From assembly GCA_963831605.1 (NCBI GenBank), contig CAWHQR010000008.1, forward strand, positions 248,001 through 312,000: a stretch of 64,000 nucleotides of DNA. The letters run 5' to 3'. Positions 9,411 through 17,487 of this stretch are shown piece by piece. This stretch comes from DASUPK01 sp963831605. Lineage in GTDB: Bacteria; Actinomycetota; Thermoleophilia; Solirubrobacterales; 70-9. The first letter of the stretch is position 1. The number at the start of each line of letters is the position of its first letter. The notes under the pieces are model-generated. The model was not told where the DNA came from. It did no database searches and saw only the letters and a list, made by a program, of their open reading frames with translations. The position numbers were made by a program, and so were the translations under genes.

Positions 9411-10256
9411 GTGCTGCCGATCGCGCTCGCGGTGATCATGGTCAGCCTCGGCATGTCGCTGACGGCGGACGACTTCCGGCGGGTGGTCGTGTACCCGAAG
9501 GGGATCGCGATCGGGCTCGTGAATCTCCTTCTGCTGTCCCCGCTGCTCGCCTTCGCGGTCGCTGAGCTCTACGGGCTCGATCCGGAGCTCGCCGTCGGCC
9601 TCGTCCTGCTCGGGGCGTCTCCAGGGGGGACACTTGCGAACCTGCTCACTCACCTGGCCCGCGGTGACACGGCGCTGTCGATCACGATGACCGCGACCTC
9701 GAGCATCGCCGCCGTGGTCACCGTACCTCTCTTCCTGAAGCTGGGGATCGACCACTTCGGGGCGACCGGCCTCGATACCCATGTCGGTTTGATCGGGCTG
9801 GTCGCCCGAGTGCTTCTGATCACGGTGGTGCCACTCGCCATCGGGATGTGGCTTCGGGCTCGCCGTCCACAGCTCGTGGAGGACCTCAGCGGACCTTTTC
9901 GACGCGCGGCGATCGTCCTCTTCATCGGCGCGGTGGTGGGGGTGATCATCGCCGAGCACGACCGGGTGACCGACAACCTCGGGGCCGTCGCGGCGGCCGC
10001 GGTCACGCTCAACCTTGCCGCCATGGCCAGTTCCTTCTCGGTCTCCCGCGTGGCGGGGCTGGGAAACCGGCAGGCAACCGCCATCGCGATGGAGCTCGGA
10101 ATCCACAACTCGACGCTGGCGATCGCGATCGGAGCTTCGATCGCGACGGTGCTGACCATTCCGGCCGCTGTCTACGCGGCCTTCGCCTTCATTCCCGCTG
10201 GCCTCTTCGCCTGGCTCATGCACCGGCGAAACGCCGCGGCGCCCGAGGTCGCCTAG
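9411..10256 (+). CDS. Bile acid:sodium symporter (BASS) family transporter
   Basis: A polytopic membrane protein of about 281 residues with the BASS core: ASPGGTLANLLTHLARGDTA, and later AMELGIHNSTLAIAIG, the crossover region that binds Na+ and substrate in the family. Members carry organic acids, pantoate or other anions with Na+. The GTG at 9411 is the first conventional start. The frame is open and family-like upstream to a CTG at 9384 (LEHSVFATVVLP), which aligns better with homologue N-termini, so the real start may be that CTG. The gene ends 50 bp before the second response regulator. Confidence 0.88.
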   Translation: MLPIALAVIMVSLGMSLTADDFRRVVVYPKGIAIGLVNLLLLSPLLAFAVAELYGLDPELAVGLVLLGASPGGTLANLLTHLARGDTALSITMTATSSIAAVVTVPLFLKLGIDHFGATGLDTHVGLIGLVARVLLITVVPLAIGMWLRARRPQLVEDLSGPFRRAAIVLFIGAVVGVIIAEHDRVTDNLGAVAAAAVTLNLAAMASSFSVSRVAGLGNRQATAIAMELGIHNSTLAIAIGASIATVLTIPAAVYAAFAFIPAGLFAWLMHRRNAAAPEVA

Positions 10257-10262
10257 GCGTTT

Positions 10263-10279
10263 TTCATCTCGCGTTCATC
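10263..10279 (+). promoter_or_regulatory. TTCATC direct repeat, 11-bp period, before response regulator
   Basis: TTCATC-N5-TTCATC lies 28 bp upstream of the response-regulator ATG. This is the arrangement expected of an autoregulatory OmpR/PhoP-type box. Related pairs occur at 5237-5253 and 12350-12366. The call is by pattern only. Confidence 0.5.
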
Positions 10280-10306
10280 TTCGCGGGACAATCTCGGTGA
10301 GCTCAG

Positions 10307-10987
10307 ATGCGCGTGCTGATCGTCGAGGACGAGGCCAAGATGGCCGGCCTGATCCGCAGGGGACTGCGGCAGGAGGGAATGGCCGCGGACCTGGCCGGCA
10401 GGGGGGAGGACGCCCTCTGGATGGCCGGGTCGACCGAGTACGACGCGATCGTCCTCGACCTGATGCTCCCCGGCATTGACGGCTTCGAGGTCTGCCGCCG
10501 CCTGCGCGACGACGGGGTCTTCTCTCCGATCCTGATGCTGACGGCCCGCGACGGTGTGCGGGACCGCGTCGCGGGCCTCGATGCGGGCGCGGACGACTAC
10601 CTGGTGAAGCCGTTCTCCTATGCGGAACTGCTGGCGCGGCTCCGGGCGCTCGCGCGGCGAGGGAATGGGCGGCGATCGCCCGAGCTGCAGGTCGGCGATC
10701 TGCGGATGGACCCGGCGAAACGGCAGGTCTGGAGGGGGGCGGACGAGATCGAGCTCTCCGCGAAGGAGTTCGCCGTGCTCGAGGTCTTCATGCGGCGTCC
10801 CGGGGAGGTCCTCACCCGCTTCCAGCTGCTCGAGCACGCCTGGGACTACGAGTACGAGAACCGCTCCAACATCGTTGACTCGTACGTGCGCCTGGTCCGT
10901 CGCAAGATCGACAAGCCCTTCGGCGTCGAATCGATCCAGACGGTGCGCGGAGCCGGGTATCGGCTGAGGGAGGTCCCCGCCGCGTGA
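10307..10987 (+). CDS. OmpR-family response regulator
   Basis: An intact 226-residue regulator. The receiver domain (1-112) has E8/D9, phosphoacceptor D51, T79 and K101. The winged-helix domain (about 125-220) ends with the conserved SIQTVRGAGYRL recognition region. Its TGA overlaps the kinase GTG start (GTGA), so the pair is translationally coupled. Paired 11-bp-spaced TTCATC repeats just upstream suggest autoregulation, and a similar repeat pair precedes the PepSY gene beyond the kinase. The overall layout of regulator, kinase and PepSY protein resembles envelope-stress or metal-responsive systems, but the stimulus is not evident. Confidence 0.95.
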   Translation: MRVLIVEDEAKMAGLIRRGLRQEGMAADLAGRGEDALWMAGSTEYDAIVLDLMLPGIDGFEVCRRLRDDGVFSPILMLTARDGVRDRVAGLDAGADDYLVKPFSYAELLARLRALARRGNGRRSPELQVGDLRMDPAKRQVWRGADEIELSAKEFAVLEVFMRRPGEVLTRFQLLEHAWDYEYENRSNIVDSYVRLVRRKIDKPFGVESIQTVRGAGYRLREVPAA

Positions 10988-12345
10988 AGCGAATCTCGAT
11001 CCGGCTCCGAATCACCCTCGCGTTCGCGATCGTCATGGCGGTGCTGCTGACCGCGCTGGGGATGTTCATCTACCTGCGCTTTCGGGCCCAGCTCGACGAG
11101 ACGATCGACAACGGCCTGATCTCACGGGCGCAGGATGTGGGGACGCTCGTGGGCCGTTCCGGGGGCTCCCTGAAGGGGGGTGGGACCCTGCCGGGCGAGG
11201 ACACGTTCGCGCAGGTGCTCACCCCGGAGGGCACGGTGTACGGCGCCACCGCCTCGGGGCTCTCCCATGGCTCGCTCCTGAGTGGTCCCGAGCTGGCGCA
11301 GGCGACGCACGGGCCGATCCGGATCGACCGCCCCGACGTGGAGGTGGTCGACGGGCCGGCCCGGCTGTTCGCGAAGCCCATTGCCACCCCGCAGGGGACG
11401 CTCGTCGTGTTGACCGGCGCCTCATTGGACGATCGCCGTGACGCACTGAGCAACCTGCGGACGGTTCTGTTGATAGGTGGGCCGGTCGCGCTGCTGCTCG
11501 CGTCGCTGGCGGGCTACCTCGTCGCCTTCGGCGCGCTTCGCCCCGTTGAGGCGATGCGCCGGCGGGCGGCTGAGATCTCGGCCGCCGAGCCCGGGGAGCG
11601 CCTGCCGCTCCCCGAGGCCAGGGACGAGCTGCGCCGCCTCGGCGAGACGCTCAACGGGATGCTCGGACGCCTCGAGGCGGCCCTCGAGCGAGAACGCACC
11701 TTCGTGGACGACGCGAGCCACGAGCTGCGCACGCCCCTGGCGCTGCACAAGACCGAGCTCGAGTTGGCCCTTCGCTACGCGAAGACCCCGGAGGAGATGC
11801 GCGCGGCCATCGCCTCGGCGATCGTCGAGGTGGACCGGCTCAGCGGGCTGGCCGAGGACCTGCTCGTCCTGGCCCGGTCGCAGCAGGGGAAGCTGGCCCT
11901 TCATCTGCGCCGCGTTCGGGTCGCCGACCTGCTCGGCGACGTTCGCGAGCGGTTCGCGATGCGCCTGGACGAATCGGGGCGCTCGCTCACCGTGGAGCCG
12001 GCCGACGGCCTGATGGTCGACGCGGATCCGGTTCGCCTCGAGCAGGCGCTCACCAACCTGATCGAGAACGCGATCGAGCACGGGGCGGGGGAGATCACTG
12101 TGAGCACGACTGAGTCCGCCGGGGAACTCGAGATCCACGTCTCCGATCACGGCCCCGGGTTCCCCCCGGAATTCCTGGATCGCGCCTTCGAGCGGTTCAG
12201 CCGCGCCGATACGGCCCGGGGTGGCGACGGCACGGGACTCGGGCTCGCGATCGTGGAAGCGATCGCTCGTGCACATCAAGGCAGTGCCCACGCGGCCAAC
12301 CGGAACGGGTCGGGCGCCGACGTGTGGGTCGAGTTGCCTCGCTGA
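10984..12345 (+). CDS. Sensor histidine kinase
   Basis: A 453-residue kinase. Its architecture is a transmembrane helix (about 10-31), an extracytoplasmic segment (32-158), a second helix (159-182), HAMP (183-235) and HisKA with ASHELRTPLALH, where H246 is the predicted phosphorylated histidine. The HATPase domain has the N-box (LIENAIEHG), G1 (SDHGPGFP), F-box (FERFSRAD) and G2 (GTGLGLAIVEAIARAH). It starts with GTG overlapping the regulator stop. The PepSY-domain gene follows 73 bp downstream, with a TTCA repeat pair in the gap. Confidence 0.95.
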   Translation: MKRISIRLRITLAFAIVMAVLLTALGMFIYLRFRAQLDETIDNGLISRAQDVGTLVGRSGGSLKGGGTLPGEDTFAQVLTPEGTVYGATASGLSHGSLLSGPELAQATHGPIRIDRPDVEVVDGPARLFAKPIATPQGTLVVLTGASLDDRRDALSNLRTVLLIGGPVALLLASLAGYLVAFGALRPVEAMRRRAAEISAAEPGERLPLPEARDELRRLGETLNGMLGRLEAALERERTFVDDASHELRTPLALHKTELELALRYAKTPEEMRAAIASAIVEVDRLSGLAEDLLVLARSQQGKLALHLRRVRVADLLGDVRERFAMRLDESGRSLTVEPADGLMVDADPVRLEQALTNLIENAIEHGAGEITVSTTESAGELEIHVSDHGPGFPPEFLDRAFERFSRADTARGGDGTGLGLAIVEAIARAHQGSAHAANRNGSGADVWVELPR

Positions 12346-12349
12346 GCCT

Positions 12350-12366
12350 TTCACGGCCGATTCATG
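12350..12366 (+). promoter_or_regulatory. TTCA direct repeat, 11-bp period, before PepSY gene
   Basis: TTCACG-N5-TTCATG is centred about 60 bp upstream of the PepSY start, directly after the kinase stop. It matches in spacing and core the repeats at 5237-5253 and 10263-10279, so the PepSY/lipoprotein pair is a candidate target of the adjacent regulator. Confidence 0.45.
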
Positions 12367-12418
12367 CCCCGTCCGTAGAACCGGTCGCGCAATGACCGAC
12401 TCACGAAAGGAGAATGCA

Positions 12419-12739
12419 ATGCACTCGGTCACGGAGAAGTACGTGATCGTCGGCGGCTCGGTGCTCGCCCTGGCGGCGGCCGGAGCCGGCACCGCGATCG
12501 CGACCAGCGGGGGCGACGAGGGTGGCGCCACCGGCCCCGGCGCGGATCAGGCGAAGGCCGCCGCGCTCAAGATCTATCCGGGCAGCCACGCGAACTCCGT
12601 GGAGCGCGATTCGGAGAACGGCGCGACCTGGGAGGTCGAGGTCGCCAAGCCGGACGGCAGCACGGTCGACGTCCGCCTCGACCAGAGCTACAAGCTGGTC
12701 GTCGCCGAGGCCGACAGTGGAGACCAGGGAGGGAACTAG
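12419..12739 (+). CDS. PepSY-domain membrane protein
   Basis: A small protein of 106 residues. An N-terminal hydrophobic segment (about 9-28) could be a signal or anchor. The rest is a single PepSY-like domain (AKAAALKIYPGSHANSVERD, then WEVEVAKPDGSTVDVRLD). PepSY domains occur in peptidase inhibitors and in partners of two-component systems. The ATG at 12419 is preceded by AAAGGAG with 6-base spacing, which decides the start over an in-frame upstream ATG. It lies directly behind the kinase gene and is separated from the lipoprotein gene by no bases, so the two form one unit. Extracytoplasmic location is inferred. Confidence 0.85.
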   Translation: MHSVTEKYVIVGGSVLALAAAGAGTAIATSGGDEGGATGPGADQAKAAALKIYPGSHANSVERDSENGATWEVEVAKPDGSTVDVRLDQSYKLVVAEADSGDQGGN

Positions 12740-13513
12740 ATGAACGCCCGGGCGATCAAGCGCGCGGGAGCTGCGGTGACGGGACTCGCCATCGTGCTCC
12801 CCGCGCTCGCCGGGTGCGGTTCGTCAGGGGGAAGCACCTCCTCCGCGGCGCCGCAATCCGCCACGAGCACCCTCCCTCAGGCGAGTGAGCCGTCGAATCT
12901 GAATCCCGCGGACTTCACCACGCAGATCGACAATCCCTATTGGCCGATGCCGGTCGGCAGGCAGTGGCACGTTCACATCAGCAACCCTCAGGGCGAGTCC
13001 CTCCAGGAGACCATCACGGTCGAGAATCGAACGAGGAAGATCGCCGATGGCGTCACCGCTCGGGTCGTTCACGACGTCGTCTACACCCAGGGCAAGCCGA
13101 GCGAGGTCACGGACGACTGGTACGCCCAGGATCGTGACGGGAACATCTGGTACTTCGGCGAGAGCACGGCCGAGATCCACAACGGCAAGAGGGATACGAG
13201 CGGCTCCTTCGAGGCTGGCCGAAACGGGGCTCAGCCCGGAGTCGCGCTGCCCGCGCATCCCACACCCGGGCTGACCTATCGCGAGGAGTACTACGCGGGT
13301 CAGGCGGAGGACCGTGCCAAGGTGCTCTCCCTCGACCAGCAGGTCGAGGCTCCGGCCGGTCATTTCACCGGCGCCCTCCTGATCGACGACACGAGCCCGA
13401 TCGAGCCCACCATCTCGGAGTACAAGCTCTATGCGAAGGGCGTTGGGCCTGTGGTCGCCGTGTCGGTCTCGGGCGAAGCCGAGCGCGAGGACCTGGTCAG
13501 CTACTCGAAGTAG
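12740..13513 (+). CDS. Putative lipoprotein, function unknown
   Basis: A 257-residue protein with a clear lipoprotein signal: positive N-terminus, hydrophobic core and lipobox LAGC, followed by a Ser/Gly-rich tether. The mature part is a soluble beta-rich domain (PVGRQWHVHISN, TARVVHDVVYTQGK, DDWYAQDRDGNIWYFGEST). I know this pattern from uncharacterised actinobacterial lipoproteins and cannot give it a function. It starts right after the PepSY stop, so it is probably co-expressed with it under the nearby two-component system. It ends 9 bp before the convergent acetyltransferase gene. Confidence 0.8.
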   Translation: MNARAIKRAGAAVTGLAIVLPALAGCGSSGGSTSSAAPQSATSTLPQASEPSNLNPADFTTQIDNPYWPMPVGRQWHVHISNPQGESLQETITVENRTRKIADGVTARVVHDVVYTQGKPSEVTDDWYAQDRDGNIWYFGESTAEIHNGKRDTSGSFEAGRNGAQPGVALPAHPTPGLTYREEYYAGQAEDRAKVLSLDQQVEAPAGHFTGALLIDDTSPIEPTISEYKLYAKGVGPVVAVSVSGEAEREDLVSYSK

Positions 13514-13522
13514 CGAGCAGCA

Positions 13523-14131
13523 TCAGCGCGGGTCCCGCCACATCGGCCAGAGGGTGGGACCGCGCGGCAGGTCTCGCTTCCCGGTCACCCGGAAGCCGTG
13601 GCGAGCGTAGAAGTCCAGGTTCTGCTCCTTCGAGGACTCGAGGTAGGCGCCGACGCCGTCGCGATCGCAGCCCTCGAGGATCGGGGCCATCATCGCCGAG
13701 CCGAGGCCGTGTCCCTGCGCCGAGGGGTCGGTGCCGAGGATCGCCAGGTACCAGTGAGGCGGCTCGGTGGGGTGGACCCTCTCCGCGCCGAGCATCCCGG
13801 TGATCACCATAGGCATCCGCAGCGCGAGCCGGGGATGGAGCAGGCAGGTGGCGTAGGCGATGTCCTGGCGCCCGGTGGTGTGCCACTGGTCCGGCGCCGC
13901 CCAGACCGCGACGCTCCGCAGCTCGTCGTCGGTCCAGATCTCTCCATTCGGGTGGATGTCCCGGAGGCGCATCCCGAAGAGGCGCTCCAGCACGCGCGAG
14001 CGCAGATCCTCCGGCCGGCACGCCCATCCTGCGACGGGGTCCTCCTGGAAGGCACGGGCCAGCATCCGGGCGAGCTCGGGAAGCTCGGACGTCTCGGCCC
14101 GTCGCGGGGCGAGCGTGACGGGTTCAGCCAT
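13523..14131 (-). CDS. GNAT-family N-acetyltransferase
   Basis: A 202-residue cytoplasmic enzyme. The acetyl-CoA binding motif A is visible as LAILGTDPSAQGHGLGSAMM (Q/R-x-x-G-x-G/A form), followed by AYLESSKEQNLDFYARHGF, the conserved motif B helix and strand. The N-terminal ELARMLARAFQEDPVAGW segment is typical of the subgroup that includes puromycin-N-acetyltransferase-like proteins. The start at 14131 overlaps the stop of the upstream membrane-protein gene by 8 bp. The substrate cannot be told from sequence; self-resistance or small-molecule modification is possible. Confidence 0.88.
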   Translation of the reverse strand: MAEPVTLAPRRAETSELPELARMLARAFQEDPVAGWACRPEDLRSRVLERLFGMRLRDIHPNGEIWTDDELRSVAVWAAPDQWHTTGRQDIAYATCLLHPRLALRMPMVITGMLGAERVHPTEPPHWYLAILGTDPSAQGHGLGSAMMAPILEGCDRDGVGAYLESSKEQNLDFYARHGFRVTGKRDLPRGPTLWPMWRDPR

Positions 14132-14540
14132 TCGGCAGGGAGGAACCCGCGAAGAAGAAGAACCAGGCTTCGAATGCCAGGCAACCCGCGATCGCGCAGA
14201 CCACGACGACGCGCTCGACGCCCCCGATCCCGTACTTCCGCTTGACATCTCCCTCGCGCTCGTCGCGCATGCTCCGCAGCCACGGCGACGTCTGGCGGGC
14301 AGCGGCCGGACGCCCGGTGAGATCGTCGTATCTGTTGTTCAGCAGGGTGAGCAGATACGCCAGGGCGAAGACGGTCCCCGCGAGCACGACGATCACCGAG
14401 AACAGCGCGGTCATGCTGAGGTTGTTGACGTTGCCCTGGACCTTGGAGCCGACCCAGATGGCGAACAGCGGCGCCCCGGTCCAGAGGTTGATGGAGCAGA
14501 GGGCGGATGCGGTGATCAATCCGATCTTCTTCAGCGCCAT
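14124..14540 (-). CDS. Small membrane protein, function unknown
   Basis: A 138-residue protein with three or four predicted helices: one near the N-terminus (about 7-30), a second at about 40-65 (FSVIVVLAGTVFALAYLLTLL) and a C-terminal helix ending in WFFFFAGSSLPNG. The central part is polar (NRYDDLTGRPAAARQ). I do not recognise a family. The ATG at 14540 is chosen because it begins the hydrophobic N-terminus. The stop overlaps the acetyltransferase start by 8 bp, so the two genes are co-transcribed. Confidence 0.7.
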   Translation of the reverse strand: MALKKIGLITASALCSINLWTGAPLFAIWVGSKVQGNVNNLSMTALFSVIVVLAGTVFALAYLLTLLNNRYDDLTGRPAAARQTSPWLRSMRDEREGDVKRKYGIGGVERVVVVCAIAGCLAFEAWFFFFAGSSLPNG

Positions 14541-14553
14541 GCCGCTATCCAGA

Positions 14554-14826
14554 TTACCTACGGTTGAGTAGCTTTGCGACGATTCCCCGCCTGGGCGGCT
14601 CAACGTCCTCGCGCAGGGGCAGGCGTCCCTGCTTGCGGGCGGCCATCACGCAGGCGGAGTGGGCGTGGCGGCGGCGCGTGCTGTCTCCCTCCGGCGTGAC
14701 CAGCATGTGCTCGCTGAGCGCGGGGAGGTGTCCGCCGCAGAGGGGGCAGCGATACGTGGCCGGCTTTCGGTTGGCGGCCGGACGAATCGCGTACCAGCGC
14801 GCCTTGCGGAAATCGTCCCGGCTCAT
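14554..14826 (-). CDS. Small zinc-ribbon-like protein
   Basis: A 90-residue basic protein. It carries CPLCGGH near residue 28 and HAHSAC near residue 55, a Cys2/His-Cys arrangement that suggests one structural zinc site. The C-terminus is Arg/Pro-rich. Its ATG overlaps the TetR stop (ATGA), so it is translated with the regulator. This TetR plus small zinc-binding protein pair is familiar from actinobacterial genomes, but the protein's role is unknown. Nucleic-acid binding is a reasonable guess from composition. Confidence 0.75.
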   Translation of the reverse strand: MSRDDFRKARWYAIRPAANRKPATYRCPLCGGHLPALSEHMLVTPEGDSTRRRHAHSACVMAARKQGRLPLREDVEPPRRGIVAKLLNRR

Positions 14827-15476
14827 CGGAGAAGCTCGGCGATCGTGATGTCCCCGAGCCAGCGCTCGTATTGCTCCGGCGTCCATCCTCTCTCCAGGAA
14901 GAGCAGATAGGTGCGCGGGTGGTTGAGCGTCCAGAGGATGTCGGCGGCGCGCTTGGTGCCGAGCCCCTTCTTCAGTGCCTTGCGCCGGTGGAGCGCCTTC
15001 ACGACCTCGAGCTGGTTCTCGTAGAACTCGGACCAGATCCGCTCGGAGAGCTTCTCGACGTCGGGGTCGGCGGGCGCCGCGCTCAGCAGCACCGCGCCCA
15101 GGGGAGCGATCCGCATCTTCACCTGCCTCGAGTTGCGGGCGTTGAGGCGAAGCGCCTTCGCCGGATCCGGCTCCTCGAGCACCTCGGTGAACCAGCTCTG
15201 CTCGCCGACCGGCACGAACTCCCGGCCTCCCCGCAGGTTGCGATGCCAGAGCGCGCGCAGCAGTCCGCTCTTGGTCTCAAAGGCGAGGTAGACGGTCTTC
15301 AGCGCGACGCCGGCCTCCTTGGCGATCGTCGCCATCGAGGTGGCCACGTAGCCGTCCTCGACGAAGAGCCGCTCCGCCGCGTCGAGGATCTCGTTGCGGG
15401 TCGCCTCGGCCTGCTCCTTGCGGCGCGGGGAGTGGTACCGGCGGGTCTTTCGGCCCTTCTCTGCAGCCTCGGCCAT
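14823..15476 (-). CDS. TetR-family transcriptional regulator
   Basis: A 217-residue repressor. The TetR_N helix-turn-helix is at about residues 24-70 (TRNEILDAAERLFVEDGYVATSMATIAKEAGV, then KTVYLAFETKSGLL). The C-terminal ligand-binding domain is divergent, so the inducer is unknown. The gene diverges from a methyltransferase gene, with two palindromic elements in the 69-bp gap (15494-15503 and 15505-15517). By the usual TetR logic, the methyltransferase and the regulator's own operon are the likely targets. Confidence 0.93.
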   Translation of the reverse strand: MAEAAEKGRKTRRYHSPRRKEQAEATRNEILDAAERLFVEDGYVATSMATIAKEAGVALKTVYLAFETKSGLLRALWHRNLRGGREFVPVGEQSWFTEVLEEPDPAKALRLNARNSRQVKMRIAPLGAVLLSAAPADPDVEKLSERIWSEFYENQLEVVKALHRRKALKKGLGTKRAADILWTLNHPRTYLLFLERGWTPEQYERWLGDITIAELLR

Positions 15477-15493
15477 CTTTCGCTATTCTAGCG

Positions 15494-15517
15494 ATGAATT
15501 CATTACTCATATCGAGT
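15494..15517. promoter_or_regulatory. Candidate TetR operator (two adjacent palindromes)
   Basis: ATGAATTCAT (15494-15503) is a perfect 10-bp palindrome. ACTC-N5-GAGT (15505-15517) lies directly next to it. Both fall in the short divergent region between the TetR gene and the methyltransferase gene, and the region is unusually AT-rich for this genome. Binding is inferred. Confidence 0.5.
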
Positions 15518-15545
15518 AGCTAATTGCAAAAAAGGAGACCTGATC

Positions 15546-16427
15546 GTGGAGATCGCACAGCAGACAACGAAGGCGCCGGCGGACGGGCTCGACGAGCTCC
15601 GCGCCGGGCTGCACACGATGTGGGGGACGGTCGCCCCCGGCTGGGAGCAGAACGCGGATTTCGTCGACAAGCGCACCGAGGAGCTCACTCGGGCGATGCT
15701 CGACCGAGCGGCTCTCGACCCCGGTGACCGGGTGCTGGAACTGGCCTGCGGCCCGGGTGGATTGGGCATCGCCGCGGCCGAGAGGATTGGCCCAGATGGG
15801 GAAATCGTCCTCTCGGACGTCGTACCCCAGATGACCGCCATCGCCGCGAGGAGGGCCGAGGCTCGCGGGCTGAGCAACGTGACCACTCTCGATCTCGACC
15901 TCGAGCGGATCGACCAGCCGGACTCCTCCTACGACGGCGTCATCTGTCGGGAGGGGCTCATGCTCGTTCCGGATCACGATGGCGCCGCGAGCGAGATGCG
16001 GCGCGTCCTGCGCCCGGGAGGCCGCGCGATCGTCTCGGTCTGGGGCCCGAGAGACCGCAATCCCTGGCTTGGCGCGATGCTCGACGCCGTCGGTGCCCAG
16101 CTGGGAGGGACGTTCCCTCCGCCGGGCCTCCCAGGCCCCTTCGCGCTCGACGGCCACGAGAAGCTCCTCGCCGTGCTCTCGGGCGCCGGCTTCGAGGACG
16201 TCGCGGTCGACGAGGTGGCAGCGCCCTGGACCGGCGCCTCGTTCGACCAGTGGTGGCTGGTCACCGCCGCGCTCGCGGGACCGCTCTCGAAGGTGCTCGA
16301 GGTTCAGCCTCCTGAGGCCATCGAGGCGATCCGGTCGCACGCCCGCGAGGCTCTCGCGCCGTACGAGACGCCGGACGGCCTCGAGATCCCCGGGGTGACG
16401 CTCGTCGGGTCGGCCCGGCGCGCCTAG
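15546..16427 (+). CDS. Class I SAM-dependent methyltransferase
   Basis: A 293-residue cytoplasmic enzyme of the UbiE/methyltransferase-11 type. Motif I is VLELACGPGGLG (about residue 60), the acidic residue of motif II follows in EIVLSDVV, and later motifs include ICREGLMLVPD and RVLRPGGRAIVSVWG. The GTG start at 15546 has AAAGGAG upstream. It diverges from a TetR gene with palindromes between them, so it is probably repressed by that regulator and induced by a small molecule. The substrate is unknown. Confidence 0.92.
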   Translation: MEIAQQTTKAPADGLDELRAGLHTMWGTVAPGWEQNADFVDKRTEELTRAMLDRAALDPGDRVLELACGPGGLGIAAAERIGPDGEIVLSDVVPQMTAIAARRAEARGLSNVTTLDLDLERIDQPDSSYDGVICREGLMLVPDHDGAASEMRRVLRPGGRAIVSVWGPRDRNPWLGAMLDAVGAQLGGTFPPPGLPGPFALDGHEKLLAVLSGAGFEDVAVDEVAAPWTGASFDQWWLVTAALAGPLSKVLEVQPPEAIEAIRSHAREALAPYETPDGLEIPGVTLVGSARRA

Positions 16428-16449
16428 CGCCGGGTGGGAAAACAGCCGC

Positions 16450-16486
16450 CAGCCCCGCCAGGGTGAGGGATCGGAGGGCGGGGCTG
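16450..16486. terminator. Hairpin, probable bidirectional terminator
   Basis: CAGCCCCGCC (16450-16459) pairs with GGCGGGGCTG (16477-16486) across a 17-base loop, between the convergent methyltransferase and RTX genes. No T-run follows, so Rho-independent activity is uncertain. Confidence 0.5.
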
Positions 16487-16551
16487 ACGGCCCAATCCGA
16501 CATACGGAGGCACTGTCCGGCGGGATTGCCCGGTCGTACGCCGGGGGGCCG

Positions 16552-17427
16552 CTAGGGGCAGCGAGTCAGGATGTCGCGGCCCGGGCCGCCCTTGCACCTG
16601 TCGCGCTTCTTGCCACCATTCAGCAGGTCGTCTCCCTGGCCGCCGAACAGCCTGTCACGGCCGTTCTTGCCCTTCAGCGTGTCGCCGCCGTCCCCGCCGA
16701 TCAGCGTGTCGGGTCCCGCGCCGCCGTTGACGAAATCCTTGCCCGACCCGCCGTCCACCACGTCCGCGCCGCCGTCGGTGCAGACGAGGTCGTTGCCGCC
16801 GCCGGCGAAGACCTGGTCATCGCCGGTCAGGCTGACGATCACGTCCGAATGGGAGGTGCCCTGGAGCACGTCGTTGCCGGGGGTGCCGACGATCGTCGGC
16901 GCGGCGCAGCTGGGCCTGCCCCGCGGCTTCTTCGGCTTCGGGGTGCTCGGCTTCTTGTTGATGACGGTCCTCTCGGTGTCGAGGTTGTTCGTCGCGTCGG
17001 TGTCATCCGCGCTGGTCAGCGAGGCCGTGTTGGATGCGGTGCCGCTCCTCGTTGCCCTGACCGTGATCGTCACACTCGCCGACGCTCCGGCGTTGACCTG
17101 GCCGAGGTCGCAGGTGACCTTGCTGCCCGACCTCTGGCAGGTTCCGGCCGAAGGGGTGGCTGACACGTAGGACACCTGGGACGGCAGGTTGTCCGTGGCG
17201 ATCACGTCGGCGGCATCGTTCGCACCCCCGTTCTTGACAGTGAGGACATAGCCGAAGTTGTCGCCGACGGTCACGGGGTCGGCGGTGTCGGCGTTCGTCA
17301 TTGAGAGATCGGTCGAGCCCACGGCGGCGCTTGCTCCGCCCGCTCCCGCGATCAGTCCCGTGATCAGGCACACGACCGCTCCCGCGATCGCGATCCCGGC
17401 TGTACCTCGCACCCTGGCTCCCTCCAT
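16552..17427 (-). CDS. Secreted DUF11 + RTX-repeat (hemolysin-type Ca-binding) protein
   Basis: A 291-residue exported protein. The signal peptide covers about residues 1-35. A DUF11-type immunoglobulin-like domain (36-150) contains TADPVTVGDNFGYVLTVKN and NLPSQVSYVSATPSAG. A basic proline-rich linker (KPSTPKPKKPRGRPSC) leads into about a dozen RTX nonapeptide units (GGxGxDxLx; for example GGAGPDTLIG, GGDGGDTLKG, GGQGDDLLNG) at 176-285. RTX blocks bind Ca2+ outside the cell and fold there. No catalytic or toxin domain is present, so a cell-surface or matrix role is more likely than a toxin. No type I secretion genes lie nearby; a Sec route fits the signal peptide. Confidence 0.88.
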   Translation of the reverse strand: MEGARVRGTAGIAIAGAVVCLITGLIAGAGGASAAVGSTDLSMTNADTADPVTVGDNFGYVLTVKNGGANDAADVIATDNLPSQVSYVSATPSAGTCQRSGSKVTCDLGQVNAGASASVTITVRATRSGTASNTASLTSADDTDATNNLDTERTVINKKPSTPKPKKPRGRPSCAAPTIVGTPGNDVLQGTSHSDVIVSLTGDDQVFAGGGNDLVCTDGGADVVDGGSGKDFVNGGAGPDTLIGGDGGDTLKGKNGRDRLFGGQGDDLLNGGKKRDRCKGGPGRDILTRCP

Positions 17428-17487
17428 GACCGTCTCCTTCCCTGGCTCCGTCGTTCTCTAACGTCAGCGCCCGGGACGGCGCGAGGG

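Noticed and set aside
16552..17427. RTX protein considered as a secreted toxin
   Set aside because: Only DUF11 and Ca-binding repeats are present, with a Sec signal peptide. No toxin domain and no type I secretion genes.
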